The position numbers were made by a program, and so were the translations under genes. Source: Cheiracanthium punctorium (taxonomy: Eukaryota > Arthropoda > Arachnida > Araneae > Cheiracanthiidae). Taken from it: a stretch of DNA of 64,000 nucleotides. Position 1 is the stretch's first letter. Every line of letters starts with the position of its first letter. The notes beneath the pieces are model-generated. The model ran no database searches. It was not told where the DNA came from and saw only the letters and a list, made by a program, of their open reading frames with translations. The stretch spans positions 434,001 through 498,000 of the forward strand of contig JAWZYV010011618.1 in NCBI GenBank assembly GCA_038373885.1, written 5' to 3'. Positions 32,600-44,499 of the stretch are shown in pieces.

Positions 32600-32739
32600 G
32601 CCTCTTAAACGGTGCATTCGATTGAGTTTCAGTTTGGTATATATGTTTGAGTTATTCATCGATTAAAATTTATTTAAATGCTTGGTAATGATCTTAATCG
32701 TAAGTGTTCGGAAAGTCGAGTGGAGTCACTCCAGATTTT
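32600..32739 (+). mobile_element. HINE/Helentron-like repeat, copy D (3' end)
   Basis: CTCTTAAACGGTGCATTCGA, TTTGGTATATATGTTTGA, AAGTGTTCGGAAAGTCGAG and the CTCCA hairpin match the 3' ends of copies A and C almost exactly. Confidence 0.8.
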
Positions 32740-33118
32740 CTTTAATATTACTATTTCGTTTAAAGTGAACAGAACTTTTAATACATCATTACACAGCTAC
32801 ATTCAACACATCATTTTTTTTTCCTATCTCGTTTTTCGTATTTTGAAAAGAATCATTCAGTATTACCCTGTTCAACGTTATTACACGGATTGGTTTTTAC
32901 CAATCTGAAAATCTCCGGTCACTGAAACAGTTGGTACCTGATTTATGTTTTCGTAGTTTGAAAGGAACCGATTTATCCTTCGTTTACGAGCATGCTCAAC
33001 AACTTTAAATTCGATTAACTCCGTCATTATTATCTTTCCAGAAGTGCAGTGTAAATTACTTTTTAAAGATAGAACTTAATTTTTCTGATTAGAATTTTTC
33101 TAAATGCAGAATCACTAT
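32740..33118. other. No gene seen
   Basis: AT-rich sequence between the HINE-like end and the solo LTR. Confidence 0.5.
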
Positions 33119-34028
33119 TGTTACAAATTTTCGGGGCAACCCGATGTTCTGGGGTTTAAAATAGTTTAAAATTCGTATTCTACGCGTAAAATAGTTAAAT
33201 TTTGCTTTTTATTGCATCAAAATCGGTCAACTAGAACGCGAGATACGGAGTTTTGGATTTCCGTATTGATTTCTTAGCAGTTTCTGGAAATCTCGAGAAA
33301 TATTGGTCCTAGACCTTCGGTAACTCAACTTTTGGGGACTTACTTTGAGCCAAATTTGGTGATATTTCGCCAAAAGTCGACAAGCTTGGTGGCATGTAAT
33401 GTAGGTCATTTGGCGAATTTTTTCCAATGGGGCTTGTAAAGTTAGGTTTTCTGCATTAACATGCATAATAGCCTAATATTTCTCTTCTATGACGTCATCA
33501 AAATTCCCGCTTTATGTGGAATCTTCGAGAGATACATTCTTCTAGAAACTCCTAATAGCTTCTGCGACACCTATAAATACAGGTATGACAGAGAACTCCA
33601 GACAGTGAGGATCGAGCTTCCGATGAGTACGCTGCTTTGCTCTGTGTTTTGCATTGTGCTATAGAAGCAGTATTTTCGCTTGCTTTTCGAAGCTGATTTT
33701 GAAGTGCTGTGTGTAAACTCTTCAATGTTGCGTCTCGAAGGACTGTTAGTGTTATCCTTTGTATATTTCTACTGAATTTTGCCTGTGAAGTGTTCTATTT
33801 TGTGTGAGAATTACAGCATTTGTGAAAGCTTCGGTACTGAGTGGACTGTTATAAACGAGCTACTGGCCGTTAGTGCCTGTGAATTCAGTACAGTTGATTG
33901 CTCGACGAAGTTCTAGAAGCAATAAAGTTTGTGTTCCCTCCTGACAAGAGGACTCTTTTCTAGAACTTTCTACACCAACTGGACTTTAGAGCGACGAACC
34001 CAGGAAACTAGCAGAGTTTTCTGCAACA
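33119..34028 (+). mobile_element. Solo LTR (910 bp), plus orientation
   Basis: Starts TGTTAC, ends GCAACA, and is flanked by CTAT on both sides (33115-33118 and 34029-34032). TATA box CTATAAATAC at 33571-33580; AATAAA at 33921-33926, just before a T/GT-rich stretch. It aligns along its length with the minus-strand copy at 9952-10876, but by eye differs at very many positions, so the insertions are old or from different subfamilies. No gag/pol nearby. Confidence 0.85.
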
Positions 34029-34138
34029 CTATTAAATATTTTTTTTTAAGTTAATGTACGGTCTCTTATAAAATGTATAACATAAAAAGTAAATGTATGT
34101 CTTTAGAAAAAAAAAAAAGTGGAAGTATAACACTTATA

Positions 34139-35162
34139 CAATGAAACCTTTGAAAGTTGGACACTTGCGGTTCCCTCAAAAAGTGTCTAATTTTTTCAGC
34201 GGTATATATCCAACTTATACAGAATGTACCAAAATGGTGGTAACACCCTTTAATTCTTTATTTATTAGATTCTTTATGATAGTTTTGTGCTATAGCACTA
34301 AACGCTCACATTTAAATTCATATACAGTCTCTGATGATCTTTATTTAAAGATATCTTAAATGTTTTATGATGAAAGGCTGAAATTTTGTACATTATCACA
34401 TAAGTGTAAGGGGCACATGTTATGGCCTGTAAAGAAGGTTATTGGTTGGGCTGATTTAAATTTAAAGACTGCGTTGTGATACATGATAATCCAGGTTCAA
34501 ATACACTTATAGTTGCAATAAAATAAAAATACGTTAAATACTTGAAACTTTTTATTAAACATATACTATTGAAACATTATTATAACGGCGGTGGTGGCTC
34601 AGCGAAAATAAAATACGTCCTATATGGACAGTGAAATTAAGGTGGAATAATTTAAAAATTACGCCAGCACAGAATTACACATTGGCGAGAACAATAACTT
34701 GGCTGAGATTAATAGCGCCAATTCCAGAGCAACCCTAACAGTTAATCCAATAAAATTACAATGACGTAATCGCGAGCAAATAATTTTAAAGTCGTCGCAG
34801 GGGAACAACTACATAACTTACGCCAGCAGGACGCCAAGAGGAAACTCAAAAAGACCGTTGATTTTGCAAACGGACGTAATATAATCTATTTTTAGCACAC
34901 CGGTCTGAAGAGACGAAACAATTAAGAACAAAAAGAATAGTGCATACAGGGAAAAGTAAATATACAGATTTAAAAGACGAAATGACAGGAAAATGAGAAC
35001 AGAAGTGATTTAGAATTCTTGTATTTTGGATAGATTACATTAAAGAAAGCCAAAGTAAATGATTTTTAAATTAGATATGTGATCTTCATCACATGGCCAT
35101 GTTCCGTTTCCCTCTTAAAAGTGTCCATCTTAGGGAGGTGTACAACTTGGGAGGTATCACTG
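34139..35162 (+). mobile_element. TA-flanked 1-kb element, parent-like form of the 144-bp MITE
   Basis: Ends CAATGAAACCT and (complement) CAGTGATACCT, with TA at 34137-34138 and 35163-35164. The outer ~60 bp on the left (ACACTTGCGGTTCCCTCAAA) and ~80 bp on the right (TTAGGGAGGTGTACAACTTG) match the short element at 50018-50161. The ~880 bp between them encode no recognisable protein. Ends of this type occur in pogo/Tigger-like elements. Confidence 0.75.
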
Positions 35163-36099
35163 TACCAAAACTATTTCCCTCTGATCAAAGTGCGAGACGA
35201 GACGAGGGATAAATTTGTTGTTGATATATATGCGAGACGAGACGAGACTATGTCTCATTAGGGAATTTACGAAATAATGTAGCTCTTTTCCGCGTGTCGT
35301 GTCCATCCGTATAAATCAAACAAGTGGAAACACCCGGTATATTTAAAAAGAAAAAAAAAAAATTAAAATACTGTTTGTTGTTACACGTTCATAGCTCTGT
35401 TCGAGGAGATTACGGTGTAATCTCCCCCCCCCCTCCCCCTCCCTGCTTTGTTGATATATATTTTTCTTTTATTGGATGTATGCATATAGTGTGTGTGATA
35501 TAACTACACAAATAACCCACTGTTCGAGCAGGGGAGGGAGGGGGGAACTATTGTTACACCAATGCATTCGGAGTTATAGTGTCGGTTATGGTTCTGATCA
35601 TGAAGGTAACCTTTACACAGGGATGCCATTGTTTATCTCGGTACCTGTTTGGAAAAGAGGTTAGTCGTGCGTAACATACAAAATGTTACAGGTGGTTTGC
35701 GAGAGGGAGGGAGAGAGAGTAACTTTGGAGCCTTATATATATAGGGTGTTTCAACCCATCGAACCGGTAAATCTCCATAAGTCTATATGGAATAGTGTAT
35801 TCGAAAAAGATCGTTTCATAATGGATATTTTCAAGCGAAGACATGTGTAAGTGGATGAAAGAAATAAGCCATGAGTTCGGACGCTGTGAAAAGAGTTGAG
35901 GTCCGGTGGAGGATCCCTGGGAGGCTTCAGACACCAGCTCTTCCGCCACAAACTCAAAAAAAAAGGGGGGGGTAACTGTGTGCTTTATTATACATTCTGC
36001 TTATGTGAAATGAGTTTATTTAATAAGCACAATACATACCAAATTGCAAAAATGACTTATAATAATTAAAAATAAGCCCCTCCAAAAATTTTTCCATTG
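35163..36099. other. No gene seen
   Basis: Contains GAGACGAGAC repeats (35190-35245), C- and G-runs, and a TAGGGTGTTTCAACCC phrase at about 35741 that resembles a transposon end without a found partner. Confidence 0.45.
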
Positions 36100-36882
36100 T
36101 TCTAAGGCAGGTATGGGCAACCTTTGAAAAGTCGCGGGCCAAACTTCGGGAGGTTAGCGAAGTCGCGGGCCGTATAATTGGGATTTATATGGGATTTTGA
36201 ATGGTTTATATGGGTTTTATACACGATCTTGGTATATTCGGGAGGCCGGATCAAAAGGCCGGCGTTTGCCCACACTGGCGTAGCCAGGATTTTGTTTCGG
36301 GAGGGGCACAGAGTTTTGTCCAACTAATTAATATTCTAATTATTGATTGTAATTAGAAGTATTTTAATTATTAATTAATCTTAAATTTAAAAATTTTTAT
36401 AATTATTAATTATAATTAGAAATAATATTCTAAGTACTAATTATTACTAAAAATAAGATTCTAATTGTTAATTCTAATTATAATATTACTTAATTAGTAA
36501 TTTCACAAAAATATCCTTAAATATATGTTTAAAGATGCTATTCAGTATTAATTTCCCGAGTTAATTAATAATCTTCAATATAATTATCTCTGTAGATAGA
36601 TGCTTATGTACCGGTTTGTCTGGCGATTATCTCAACCAGATAAGATTTTCTTTATTTTAAATTCAGGCCCGTATCTGCTACTACAATAAGTCTTATTCTA
36701 CAATAAATATATCTTAAGGAAGATACTGAAAAGAAAACTAAATAAATGATTTTTAAATCTCAATAAACGTCCATAGTAAAAAAATATTTCTATGTAAAAT
36801 TTTCTTGTTATAAACTGGAAATATATCAATCTATCCCGGATTTTCAATCAGCTCATTTGCAGCTGCATATAACTAATGCATA

Positions 36883-38146
36883 CAGGTTGATTCAAAATTA
36901 GTGTGACCAATTTTAAAAGCGTATAATTACTTATGGCAAATTTTAATTTACCACCTGTTTTATTTTAAAAATTAAACGTTTAAATTACCAATCGAACTAC
37001 TTTTATTAGTGGGAGTAAATTTGGCTCCGAAATTAGATCCTCAAACCCGAAACGAAATTTTTAAGCTTTTGTAGGATGGTTGCTCAAATTCTGTCATAAA
37101 TAAAGCATTTAAAATTCAGAAAAGGAATTTTTCTAAACTTTGTATAACTATCTAAACTTTGAAAAGAAATAAAATATGGCAGGCAATCAAGAGCTCCAGG
37201 GGGGAAATGTGGACGAAAGGAAGTCATTGGTGAAAAAGGAAAAAAGAAGCTGAAAAGACTTATCGTTGTAGAAAATCCTCTTCCTCAAAATACTTTAGAA
37301 AAGAAACTACAGATATCCCAATCGACAATTTGCCGTCAGATAAAGAAAATTGCCTATAAAAATTGAAGAAACTAGTTTGTCATCAAATATCTGCAAACAC
37401 TGTAGAAAAACGAAGAAAACGTTCTTGGCCTCTGTATTTAATGTTACGCAAAGGTAGATACAAAACATGGATAACTTCTGATGAAGCGTTGTTTTGTCTG
37501 TAATTCACAACTGGCAAAAGGAGGTTCAATATAATTCACGCGAACAGCGTCGCAAAGACGCAGCTGTTTTGCAGAAGGCAAGTTGGACGTTAGGTACTGT
37601 GGTATGGATGGGAATGTCCTCTCAAGGCTTAATAAAACCATTTTTTGTAGAATCAAAGGTTAAAATTGATACTAAATACTATCAGAATAAAGTTCTGGAG
37701 CACATGATCAAAGAAAGTAAACGTCCCCCAAGAAAACTTTGTTTTACACCAAGATTCTGCACCAAGCCATACTGGAAGGTCAACTGTCAAATGGCTGAAA
37801 GATTAAAGAAAATTAACTTTATTTCTCACGAAAAATGGCTGCTATCATCCCTTGACTGTGCTAATTGCGATTATTTTTTTATGGGATACTTAAAAGAACA
37901 ATGAAGCTTATGAACTTTAAATAGACGTAAGGTAAGAACACTTTAAGGGCTTTAAAAAGCAATCAAAGAGAAAGTTGGAAAAATACCTCCAAAAATAGTC
38001 TAAAAAGCTCTTTTGTCTTGACCTAAACGTTTACTTAAAGTGTACTATGCTAAAGGAAACCACATTGAAAATTTCGTGTAAATAACTTAATTCAATAAAA
38101 TTTTATGATGCTCTGAAATTGGTCACGTTATTTTTGAATCAACCTG
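36883..38146 (+). mobile_element. mariner-like element, 1264 bp
   Basis: Inverted ends of about 31 bp start CAGGTTGATTCAAAA and share GTGACCAATTT. TA flanks both sides (36881-36882 and 38147-38148). It lies within the larger hAT-like insertion and contains a broken transposase. Confidence 0.92.
37020..37904 (+). pseudogene. mariner-family transposase, several frameshifts and stops
   Basis: Recognisable pieces in order: a start-proximal region near 37020-37110; ITSDEALFCL (first catalytic D, about 37468-37500), then a stop; ASWTLGTVVWMGMSSQGLIKP-like text at about 37580-37640 in another frame; HQDSAPSHTG (second D, about 37747-37780) in a third frame; and LDCANCDYFFMGYLKEQ near 37850-37903, where D in CDYF would be the third acidic residue. 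This gives a DDxD arrangement as in mariner/maT groups. At least three frame changes show it is long dead. Confidence 0.8.
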
Positions 38147-38431
38147 TATTTTATAATGAAGATCACGCAAACACAAACCTATCATTATTTTTATAATTAA
38201 CAGCCACAGAACAGCAACGCTAATTTAAAAAAATAAAGCTTTAATTATAATGCACAGGCTGTACTAACTTAATTTCTTATTGCAATTAATAAGTCAAAAT
38301 GTACAGTTTTATGCAGTAACACATAATTAACCTATAAAATCTTATGACTAGATTTTTTATTTATCTTTTTATTTTTTCAAAATGCTTGTTTTTAATATAA
38401 TGTTGCTCACAAATTTAAGATATTCTAAATA

Positions 38432-38835
38432 ATGCAGACACAATATTAAAATAAGAAAGATATAGCTTGAAGAAAATCATCAAAAACTCTGGTTTCTGCA
38501 ATAAAGTTGATCACTAGATTAAAATACCCTACATAATTCAAATACAATATTAAAATAACAAAGATATGGCTTAAGGAGAATCTTCCAAAACTTTGCCCTT
38601 CTGTATAAGGTTGGTGACAAGATTAGAATATTATACGTATACAATGCAGGCACAATATTGAAATAACCCAGACATCACTTGAACAAAAATTCCGAAACTC
38701 TGCTCTTAGGAATAAGGTTGATCACAAGATTAAAATTTTCTGCACCTCACTAACAAAGTACGTATTAAAATAACACAGACGTCACTAGAAGAAAATCTTC
38801 GAAAATTCTGGTTTTTGGAATAAAGTTGTTTCAAA
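38432..38835 (+). repeat. Diverged tandem array, unit about 105-110 bp, four copies
   Basis: AATATTAAAATAA-type phrases recur at about 38441, 38545, 38653 and 38762. Each is followed by AGA.AT..CTT.AA..AAAAT and ATAA(A/G)GTTG(A/G)T. The copies are strongly diverged. Confidence 0.75.
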
Positions 38836-39136
38836 ATATATAGAATTTTTCTACTTAAGCAGTCTTAAAAAATATAATTAATTGCAAATTTTCGACTTGA
38901 ATAAGTGTTGAGTTGTACTTTATAATTTAATTAACATCTAGATTTAAGAACATCTTACGTAATATTGGGAAGATTGAATGGTAAAAATACACCGGATTTG
39001 ATTTCTTAATAAAAAAAAAGAAAAAAACAGACGCACAAAAATTTTCAGAACGGATAAGTTCTTAAAATTATTGAGGGGGGAGGGGTTGCACTCATCGCTA
39101 GTTGGTGAGCCATAAGTCAGGGGGGGGGGGGGCACT

Positions 39137-39892
39137 AGAGATGAGATGGACTCAGCCCGAGCCCAAACCAGGCTCGGGCTTGTGAGAAATTTCTCTTCAA
39201 TTGAACGTATTCCGTGTAAACAGATTTTGAAAAGTGATTCATGGGAGAAATAAACTAATTAATATTATTTGATAAACTTTAATATAACGAATTAGGTAGT
39301 GCATTAATAGTTTGCTGTTATATTTGTCTTTAATTTGCACAAACAGCAAAATTTATGATACCAATGAAGTCATTGACTTTTATATACCTATTAGCTGAAA
39401 TTTCGGGCTCGGGCTTCGGCACCCTGCATAAGTACGAAGTTTTAACGTACAATTTAAAAAACAAAAATGAAAATAGGTCTATTTAATTGTTTAACTTAGA
39501 AGAAAAATATATTTAATAGAAAGTTACATTTTAATGAACAACTTAATGTCTTATTTTAGAATCAGAAAATAAAGGTATTAAGCTCCGATTTTTCAGGTTA
39601 ATTTCAAAGCAAAACTGCTGTTCTCATTGGTTGCGGTTTTAAATTACAAAGGAAAGCACTTAAGAATATTTATTTTTTTTTTTAACTGTGAGTAGTAAAA
39701 ATATTAAGAAGAAAACATTACTGAGAGTAATTTTTATTTAAAAAAATACAGACTTAGTGGACTGTTGATAGACCTTATTTAGTCGTGAGCCGGATATCCA
39801 AAAGAGAAGTCGGATAGCCGGTGTTTGTGATTCGGATATCCGATGATATTTCTGATATTGATAAATCAGCCTATCAATCAAGTGCATCCCTA
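39137..39892 (+). mobile_element. hAT-like repeat fragment with GGGCTCGGGCT motif
   Basis: Begins TAGAGATGAGATGGACTC and contains AGCCCGAGCCC and TTCGGGCTCGGGCTTCGG. The part from TTATATTTGTCTTTAATTTG onward also occurs at 60333-60531. CGGATATCCGATG and GTGCATCCCTA at about 39835-39892 look like the end of another hAT type. I cannot show whether this is one element or two. Confidence 0.5.
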
Positions 39893-40939
39893 GATATTTC
39901 AAATATTCATTTATTCTTTACCAGAGCATAGAAAATAGTATCTATAAAGTTTTATAAAACTTTAGAACAGAAAAACAAATTACAGATTTACCCTCTTGTC
40001 AGTTGAAAGGGTGGGTATAAAGGAAACATTTCTTAAATTACATATTAATGAAAATATGATAATACAAATATTTCAACATACTTAAGAAGATATTATGTCG
40101 CATGTATTATGTCATCGTTTATATTATCATTTAAAAACACACAATGAAATATCGAGTATTTACTTTAGTTTCTTTTACTGATGTGCTTTCTGAAGTTTTC
40201 TGGAAATATCTTTTCATCTATGGCTTTTTCCGCTTCCTGTAGATTTGAGTCTTCATTGTTAGCAGGCAAACTATGCATAATTTTTGGAATTTTATTTAAA
40301 ATTTCTCCTACTCAACGGGCACTTTCTTGAGGCCACAATCTCTATTCGAACCCACCAACTGGACAGAACAGCACACTATTTAAAAACACGAGCGTCTGGA
40401 CCTTGGGAATGGTGGGGAAAGGGTCAGCTTGTGCCCCTCCTTGAAATTTTATCCTTAGTAGAAAGAATTATTTTTGTATACACCATGGTTTAAAAATACC
40501 ACAAGTGGCCATGAAAGCTGATAACACTTGGGGATACTTACTTCACAGGGTACAACGGTAACGAGCTGAGGTTATAGGGTCAGGGAAATTTTTAGTATCC
40601 CGGGAGTAGGATATTGCCCAGATGTATATTTTTCTGGTGTGTAGGCGTGTCGAAAGTCACCTCGGGTTAGTGATTAACGGCACCTTTTTATTGACTTGTT
40701 AGTGACTGTCGTTAGTGAACCTTTTTATTGACTTGTTTTTTTTCTTCGTTCTCAATGTGAAAAGATCTAGAAAACGTTTATCAGAAAGATTAGACAAATA
40801 TCACACAAGAAGGATTCTGAGACGATCCATTTTTACAAATTGCAATATATATATAACAAAGGAAAAAATTTCGGGGGGGGCACGGGCCCGGTGGGCCCCC
40901 CCCTGGCTACGCCAGTGTTTGCCCATATGTGTTCTAAGG

Positions 40940-41596
40940 TAACATTTTGCTTTGTTGTACCTTTTGATTGAATCAAAAAAGTTTTATTTATTTATTTATT
41001 TTTAATTAGTCCCTCCCCAAAAAATTCTGTATAGCAGTTGGGTAAATATTTGAACTAAGTACTTTTTTAAAATGTTGGTAAAATTTAATCTCAGCTACCA
41101 TTTAAATATTTGTATTGATAAAAAAGCGTAGTCCAGAAGGTATTAATTTTAATAGACTTTGCGTTAAGTGTAATGTATATTTTTAAAATCATCAGAAAGT
41201 TTTTTTTTTCATTTATGCTAATTTATATTACATTTGAACTACCTTATGTTTATCGTTTGCTTGGTTGAGAGATTTCAATTTACTTTGATTGTTTCATTGG
41301 GTTTTTTTCTAAATTAGCGCGTCCGTGGAGATACCTTTTTTTATTCCAACTTTATAGGACTTTAGGCCCTTTTTTTTATAATAAACTTATCTTTGTTTTA
41401 CTATTTTGATTCTCTGACAAAAATTATGGCATCAAAGTAAGCACTTGTGCAGTGAAAAATTGTCGACAAAGTTTTATACCGAAGCTGTTTCCTATCAATG
41501 CAAATTGGATGTGTGGCCCTCGGCAGTCCAGTCATTTCTGCAAATGGTCATGATTGTGGGTCAAGTTTGTGCACCCCAATCCTATGCTAATTTTTA
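40940..41596. other. No gene seen
   Basis: AT-rich sequence; nothing supported. Confidence 0.5.
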
Positions 41597-41807
41597 CTCC
41601 ACCATGGCCGAGTGGATAAGCCACTGGACATGGTAGACGACTGAAGTGTAAAGTCCCGCATTCGGACTCGGCTGCGGTCTGGAGTTTTGATCGATTTTCT
41701 CCACATGTCACATGAATACACGTTAGAACCCCTTAAAAAGGCTTCCGACCAAGGCACCTAGATGGATAGCCCATGAGTAGCTTTGCCTTAACACGAACAA
41801 ACAAACA
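41597..41807 (+). mobile_element. tRNA-derived SINE
   Basis: A-box TGGCCGAGTGGATAAGCC (41604-41621), B-box region GCATTCGGACTCGG (about 41659-41672), body ATGAATACACGTTAGAACCC, and a CTTTGCCTTAACACGAACAA tail of CAAA type. Same family as 15254 and 28354. Confidence 0.8.
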
Positions 41808-42660
41808 CCTATACTAATTTAAAAAACGCGCAGAAGCATGTAGCAGGAATATGTTAAGTTTTCACAAGACTCGAACATGTTTCTTTTTCATCTGACCTTC
41901 CAATAAATATTCAATAGAAGTATTTCTAGGTCAGTGGGATAAAAAAGGGAAAAGTTGTACAGCCCACAGTTGGCTCAGACAGGCATTATTGGGGTGGAGT
42001 ACAGCTGTGAAAGGGAAAAGCTAACGGAGGAAAGGAAACAGAGAAACCTATTATTTAGTTCTTCCGCATTCGGAGCAAATGTCGGTCGCTCGTTTGGAAT
42101 CCGAATCGATATCGCTTGTGAATAACTCTCTCCTTTAAAAGAGCATTTACGTTATAGCATGATTCCTCACAGCAAAGACAACTTAGTAAAAAAGAGAGCC
42201 CTGTAACAACTTTTACTTTTTTATTACAACTTAATAAAAAAGAAAGAAATTAACAACATATTTTTGTTAAAATAATTTGGTTATTTCAACAAAACATTTT
42301 GTCGATTAACAATTTGGTTAAAATAAACAAATGTTTTGTTCATTTAACCAAACTATTTATTTAAGTGGTTTATTTGGTTAAAATTAACCAAATTATTTCT
42401 TTGAATTGATTACACTGGTCTACAAAAATGAACTTTTTTTCTTTCACAAGAATTAAAATAACAGATTCTAAAAGTATTTTCCGTGCTGAATTCAAATATC
42501 ATTTCAATTTTTCCCCACCGGGCAGGAGTTTTGTGTGATATTCAGTTGAACTTTTTATAATATTCTAAAAAATCCGTAACTAGCTATCTATCTCAAAATC
42601 ATAACTACTCATTCTGACCGACCTAGAAAGTGGTAGATAGTGATTTTCGGGCATATTCTG
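41808..42660. other. No gene seen; AACCAAAT-rich stretch
   Basis: Between 42250 and 42420 the words TTTGGTTA and AACCAAAT repeat in both orientations without a regular period. No coding sequence. Confidence 0.5.
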
Positions 42661-42663
42661 CAT

Positions 42664-43856
42664 CTAGAATGTCTCTCTTCTTGGTCCAACATAGTTGGAC
42701 TTTGTCCAACTAGTCCAACAATAGTAGGACCAAGCCAGCATATTGGAACTACAGTTGCCTTGGAACCTCTTCTCCATTGTAGAAAATTGCTGATGGAAAT
42801 GCTCACCTTGTTCATTGCTGACAGCTCTAAGATTTTCGGGGAAGAAGTCTAAGTGAGAGTCCAATAAGTGAATTTTTAAAGACATGTTGCATCCCATAGC
42901 TTTATAAGAATGCAGAAGATCAGTCATTATGTCGCGATAGTTTTCTGTTTTCCAAGAAAGCAGCAGCATTAACTTTTAAAAGACTGCCAGGTTGCTTTCT
43001 CCAATGGATTTAACAGTACTTTGAAATGTTCGGATTTGTGGTCCTATAAAGATTTCTTCTATCAGTTTAGCATCACTGACTTTGGGGGATTTCAAGTACA
43101 AGGATCCATTAGAAAGTTTATCCATAGCTTTGACGAAATTTTTCATTACTCCAAACTTCATATGCAATGGAGGTAAAAATATTTTTTCAGGATTCACTAA
43201 AGGGACATATGGCACATTTTCCTGGCCAGTGATAAGAGATTCACATTTGGGTCATGATTTTCTAAGTGAGACTCCTTATCTCTGCTGTCCCATTCGCACA
43301 AGAAGCAGCAACATTTGGTGAACCCAAGTTGCAATAAAGCAATGACCTTTAAATCACCACAGATATTCCATCCATATTTTTCATATTGGGTTTTCTCTAA
43401 AACTAGTTTCATATTTTCATATGTCTCTTTCATATCAGCGGCATGCGCTACAGGAATTGATGGAAGTTCATTGCAAATATGTAGCAGAACAGCCTTCAAA
43501 CTAACTTTAGAGAAGTCTATGAACAATCGACATTCATCTGACCGGTGTTGATGCCCAAAAGTTTCCATAAATGAAGAAATATCATTACAAAACACAATAC
43601 CATTTTCTTCAGAGAAGCAGTTTTTGAAAACACTATAGCGGCTACGATAGCTACATATTCGTACATTTTTTTGGAGTAGATTCCACCCTTTGAGTCTGGA
43701 AGTTAAAACTTCTGCTTGCTGTTTTGACAGATTTTAAATCCCGAATCAGGTCATTAAGATCTTGCTGATTGAAAAAATATGGTTCTGATGAACAGCTACT
43801 GGCTTCATATGTAGGATCATTTTGATTTTCATCTGAATCATTTTGAGTTTGAGTCA
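42664..43856 (-). pseudogene. Broken copy of a repetitive uncharacterised protein family
   Basis: Minus-strand pieces in order: ELTQTQNDSDENQNDPTYEA with FFNQQDLNDLIRDL (43856-43665, ends at a stop); DECRLFIDFSKVSLKAVLLH, ICGDLKVIALLQLG and CCFLCEWDSRDKESH (about 43595-43197); PLVNPEKIFLPPLHMKFGVM and KNFVKAMDKL, ending in FIGPQIR (43215-42976); and GCNMSLKIHLLDSHLDFFPE with EQGEHFHQQFSTMEKRFQG (about 42969-42700). These motifs belong to a protein family found in many copies in cnidarian, arthropod and fish genomes, which I know only as uncharacterised and presumably transposon-associated. Stops and at least three frameshifts separate the pieces. A CxxC-H-like segment (CCFLCEWDSRDKESH) may bind zinc. 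Confidence 0.75.
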
Positions 43857-44328
43857 GCTCAATACATGCCAGACATCACAATGCCAGATTAACAGGTCTG
43901 GGCATCTCCAAATATGAATGAACATGCACAATCTTGTTTTATGGTGCTTCAGCATGATATTACAAATAATTTCCTTATATACAGCTTGGGTAAAATCGCT
44001 ACATATGAGGTAACGGTTCCTAAGACAGGTCAAAGAACAGGCTAAAATCAGATTTTGAAAAGTAGCTTTCACAGAAAAACTATGCCTGATGGGAAAATTC
44101 TGACTACATATCTGAATTCAGGATGAAAAAATGCACTAGATTCACTATTCAGATTTCTTGTGAAAAAAACCTTGTCGACCAGTGTTATTTGTCCGAATTT
44201 TCTGCATTTTACCTTGGTAATGTGCACGTTAACGGCTTCTACATCGTTCAAGTTCAAAAGTTTCTCTCATTTCTTCTCCTTACTCTACTTCTTCTCCCTC
44301 TCCCTTTACCTCCACATTTAGTTTAAGT
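43857..44328 (-). other. Possible N-terminal remnant of the same pseudogene
   Basis: Minus-strand frames of 60-70 codons at 43854-44072 and 44069-44257 abut the pseudogene, but I recognise no motif in them. They may be an earlier part of the same decayed gene or chance. Confidence 0.25.
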
Positions 44329-44499
44329 CAGAGGCGTAGCTAGAAATTTTTCATGAGGTGGGTTACGACTACTACAACTCATATATATGTATACGTGGGT
44401 GTGATAATGTAGTGAAGAATATACATTTTGTATGGAAAAAAATTCCTCATGGGGGGGGGGGGTATGACCCCCCTAACCTCCCCCGTGGCTACGCCCCTG
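44329..44499 (+). mobile_element. hAT MITE (GGCGTAGC family), 171 bp
   Basis: Ends CAGAGGCGTAGCTAG and GTGGCTACGCCCCTG; the interior matches 52537-52704 (CTCATATATATGTATACGTG, GAAGAATATACATTTTGTAT). The 8-bp flanks no longer match clearly, so the insertion is older than its sisters or has one rearranged side. Confidence 0.85.

Larger units (their letters stand above)
36273..40917 (+). mobile_element. hAT-like insertion of 4645 bp inside the MITE
   Basis: Perfect 16-bp inverted ends CACTGGCGTAGCCAGG, and perfect 8-bp duplications TTTGCCCA (36265-36272 and 40918-40925) taken from the host MITE. The interior holds no transposase ORF that I recognise; it carries a mariner-like insertion, a tandem array and another hAT-like fragment. 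Either it is non-autonomous or its gene has decayed. The ends are close to those of the 157-171-bp MITEs at 20238, 44329 and 52537. Confidence 0.85.
36108..40931 (+). mobile_element. Outer hAT MITE, split by a 4.6-kb insertion
   Basis: The left part is 36108-36272 and the right part only 40926-40931 beyond the inner target duplication. Flanks TTCTAAGG (36100-36107 and 40932-40939) are identical. The end CAGGTATGGGCAACC is matched by GTTTGCCCATATGTG at 12 of 15. Without the insertion the element is about 171 bp. Its GGGCCAAACTTCGGG/GGCCGG text is a common hAT MITE type. Confidence 0.88.

Noticed and set aside
41597..41680. Possible tRNA gene (pol III boxes).
   Set aside because: No cloverleaf with intact stems, and homology continues far beyond the tRNA-like part and is shared with other copies: a SINE.
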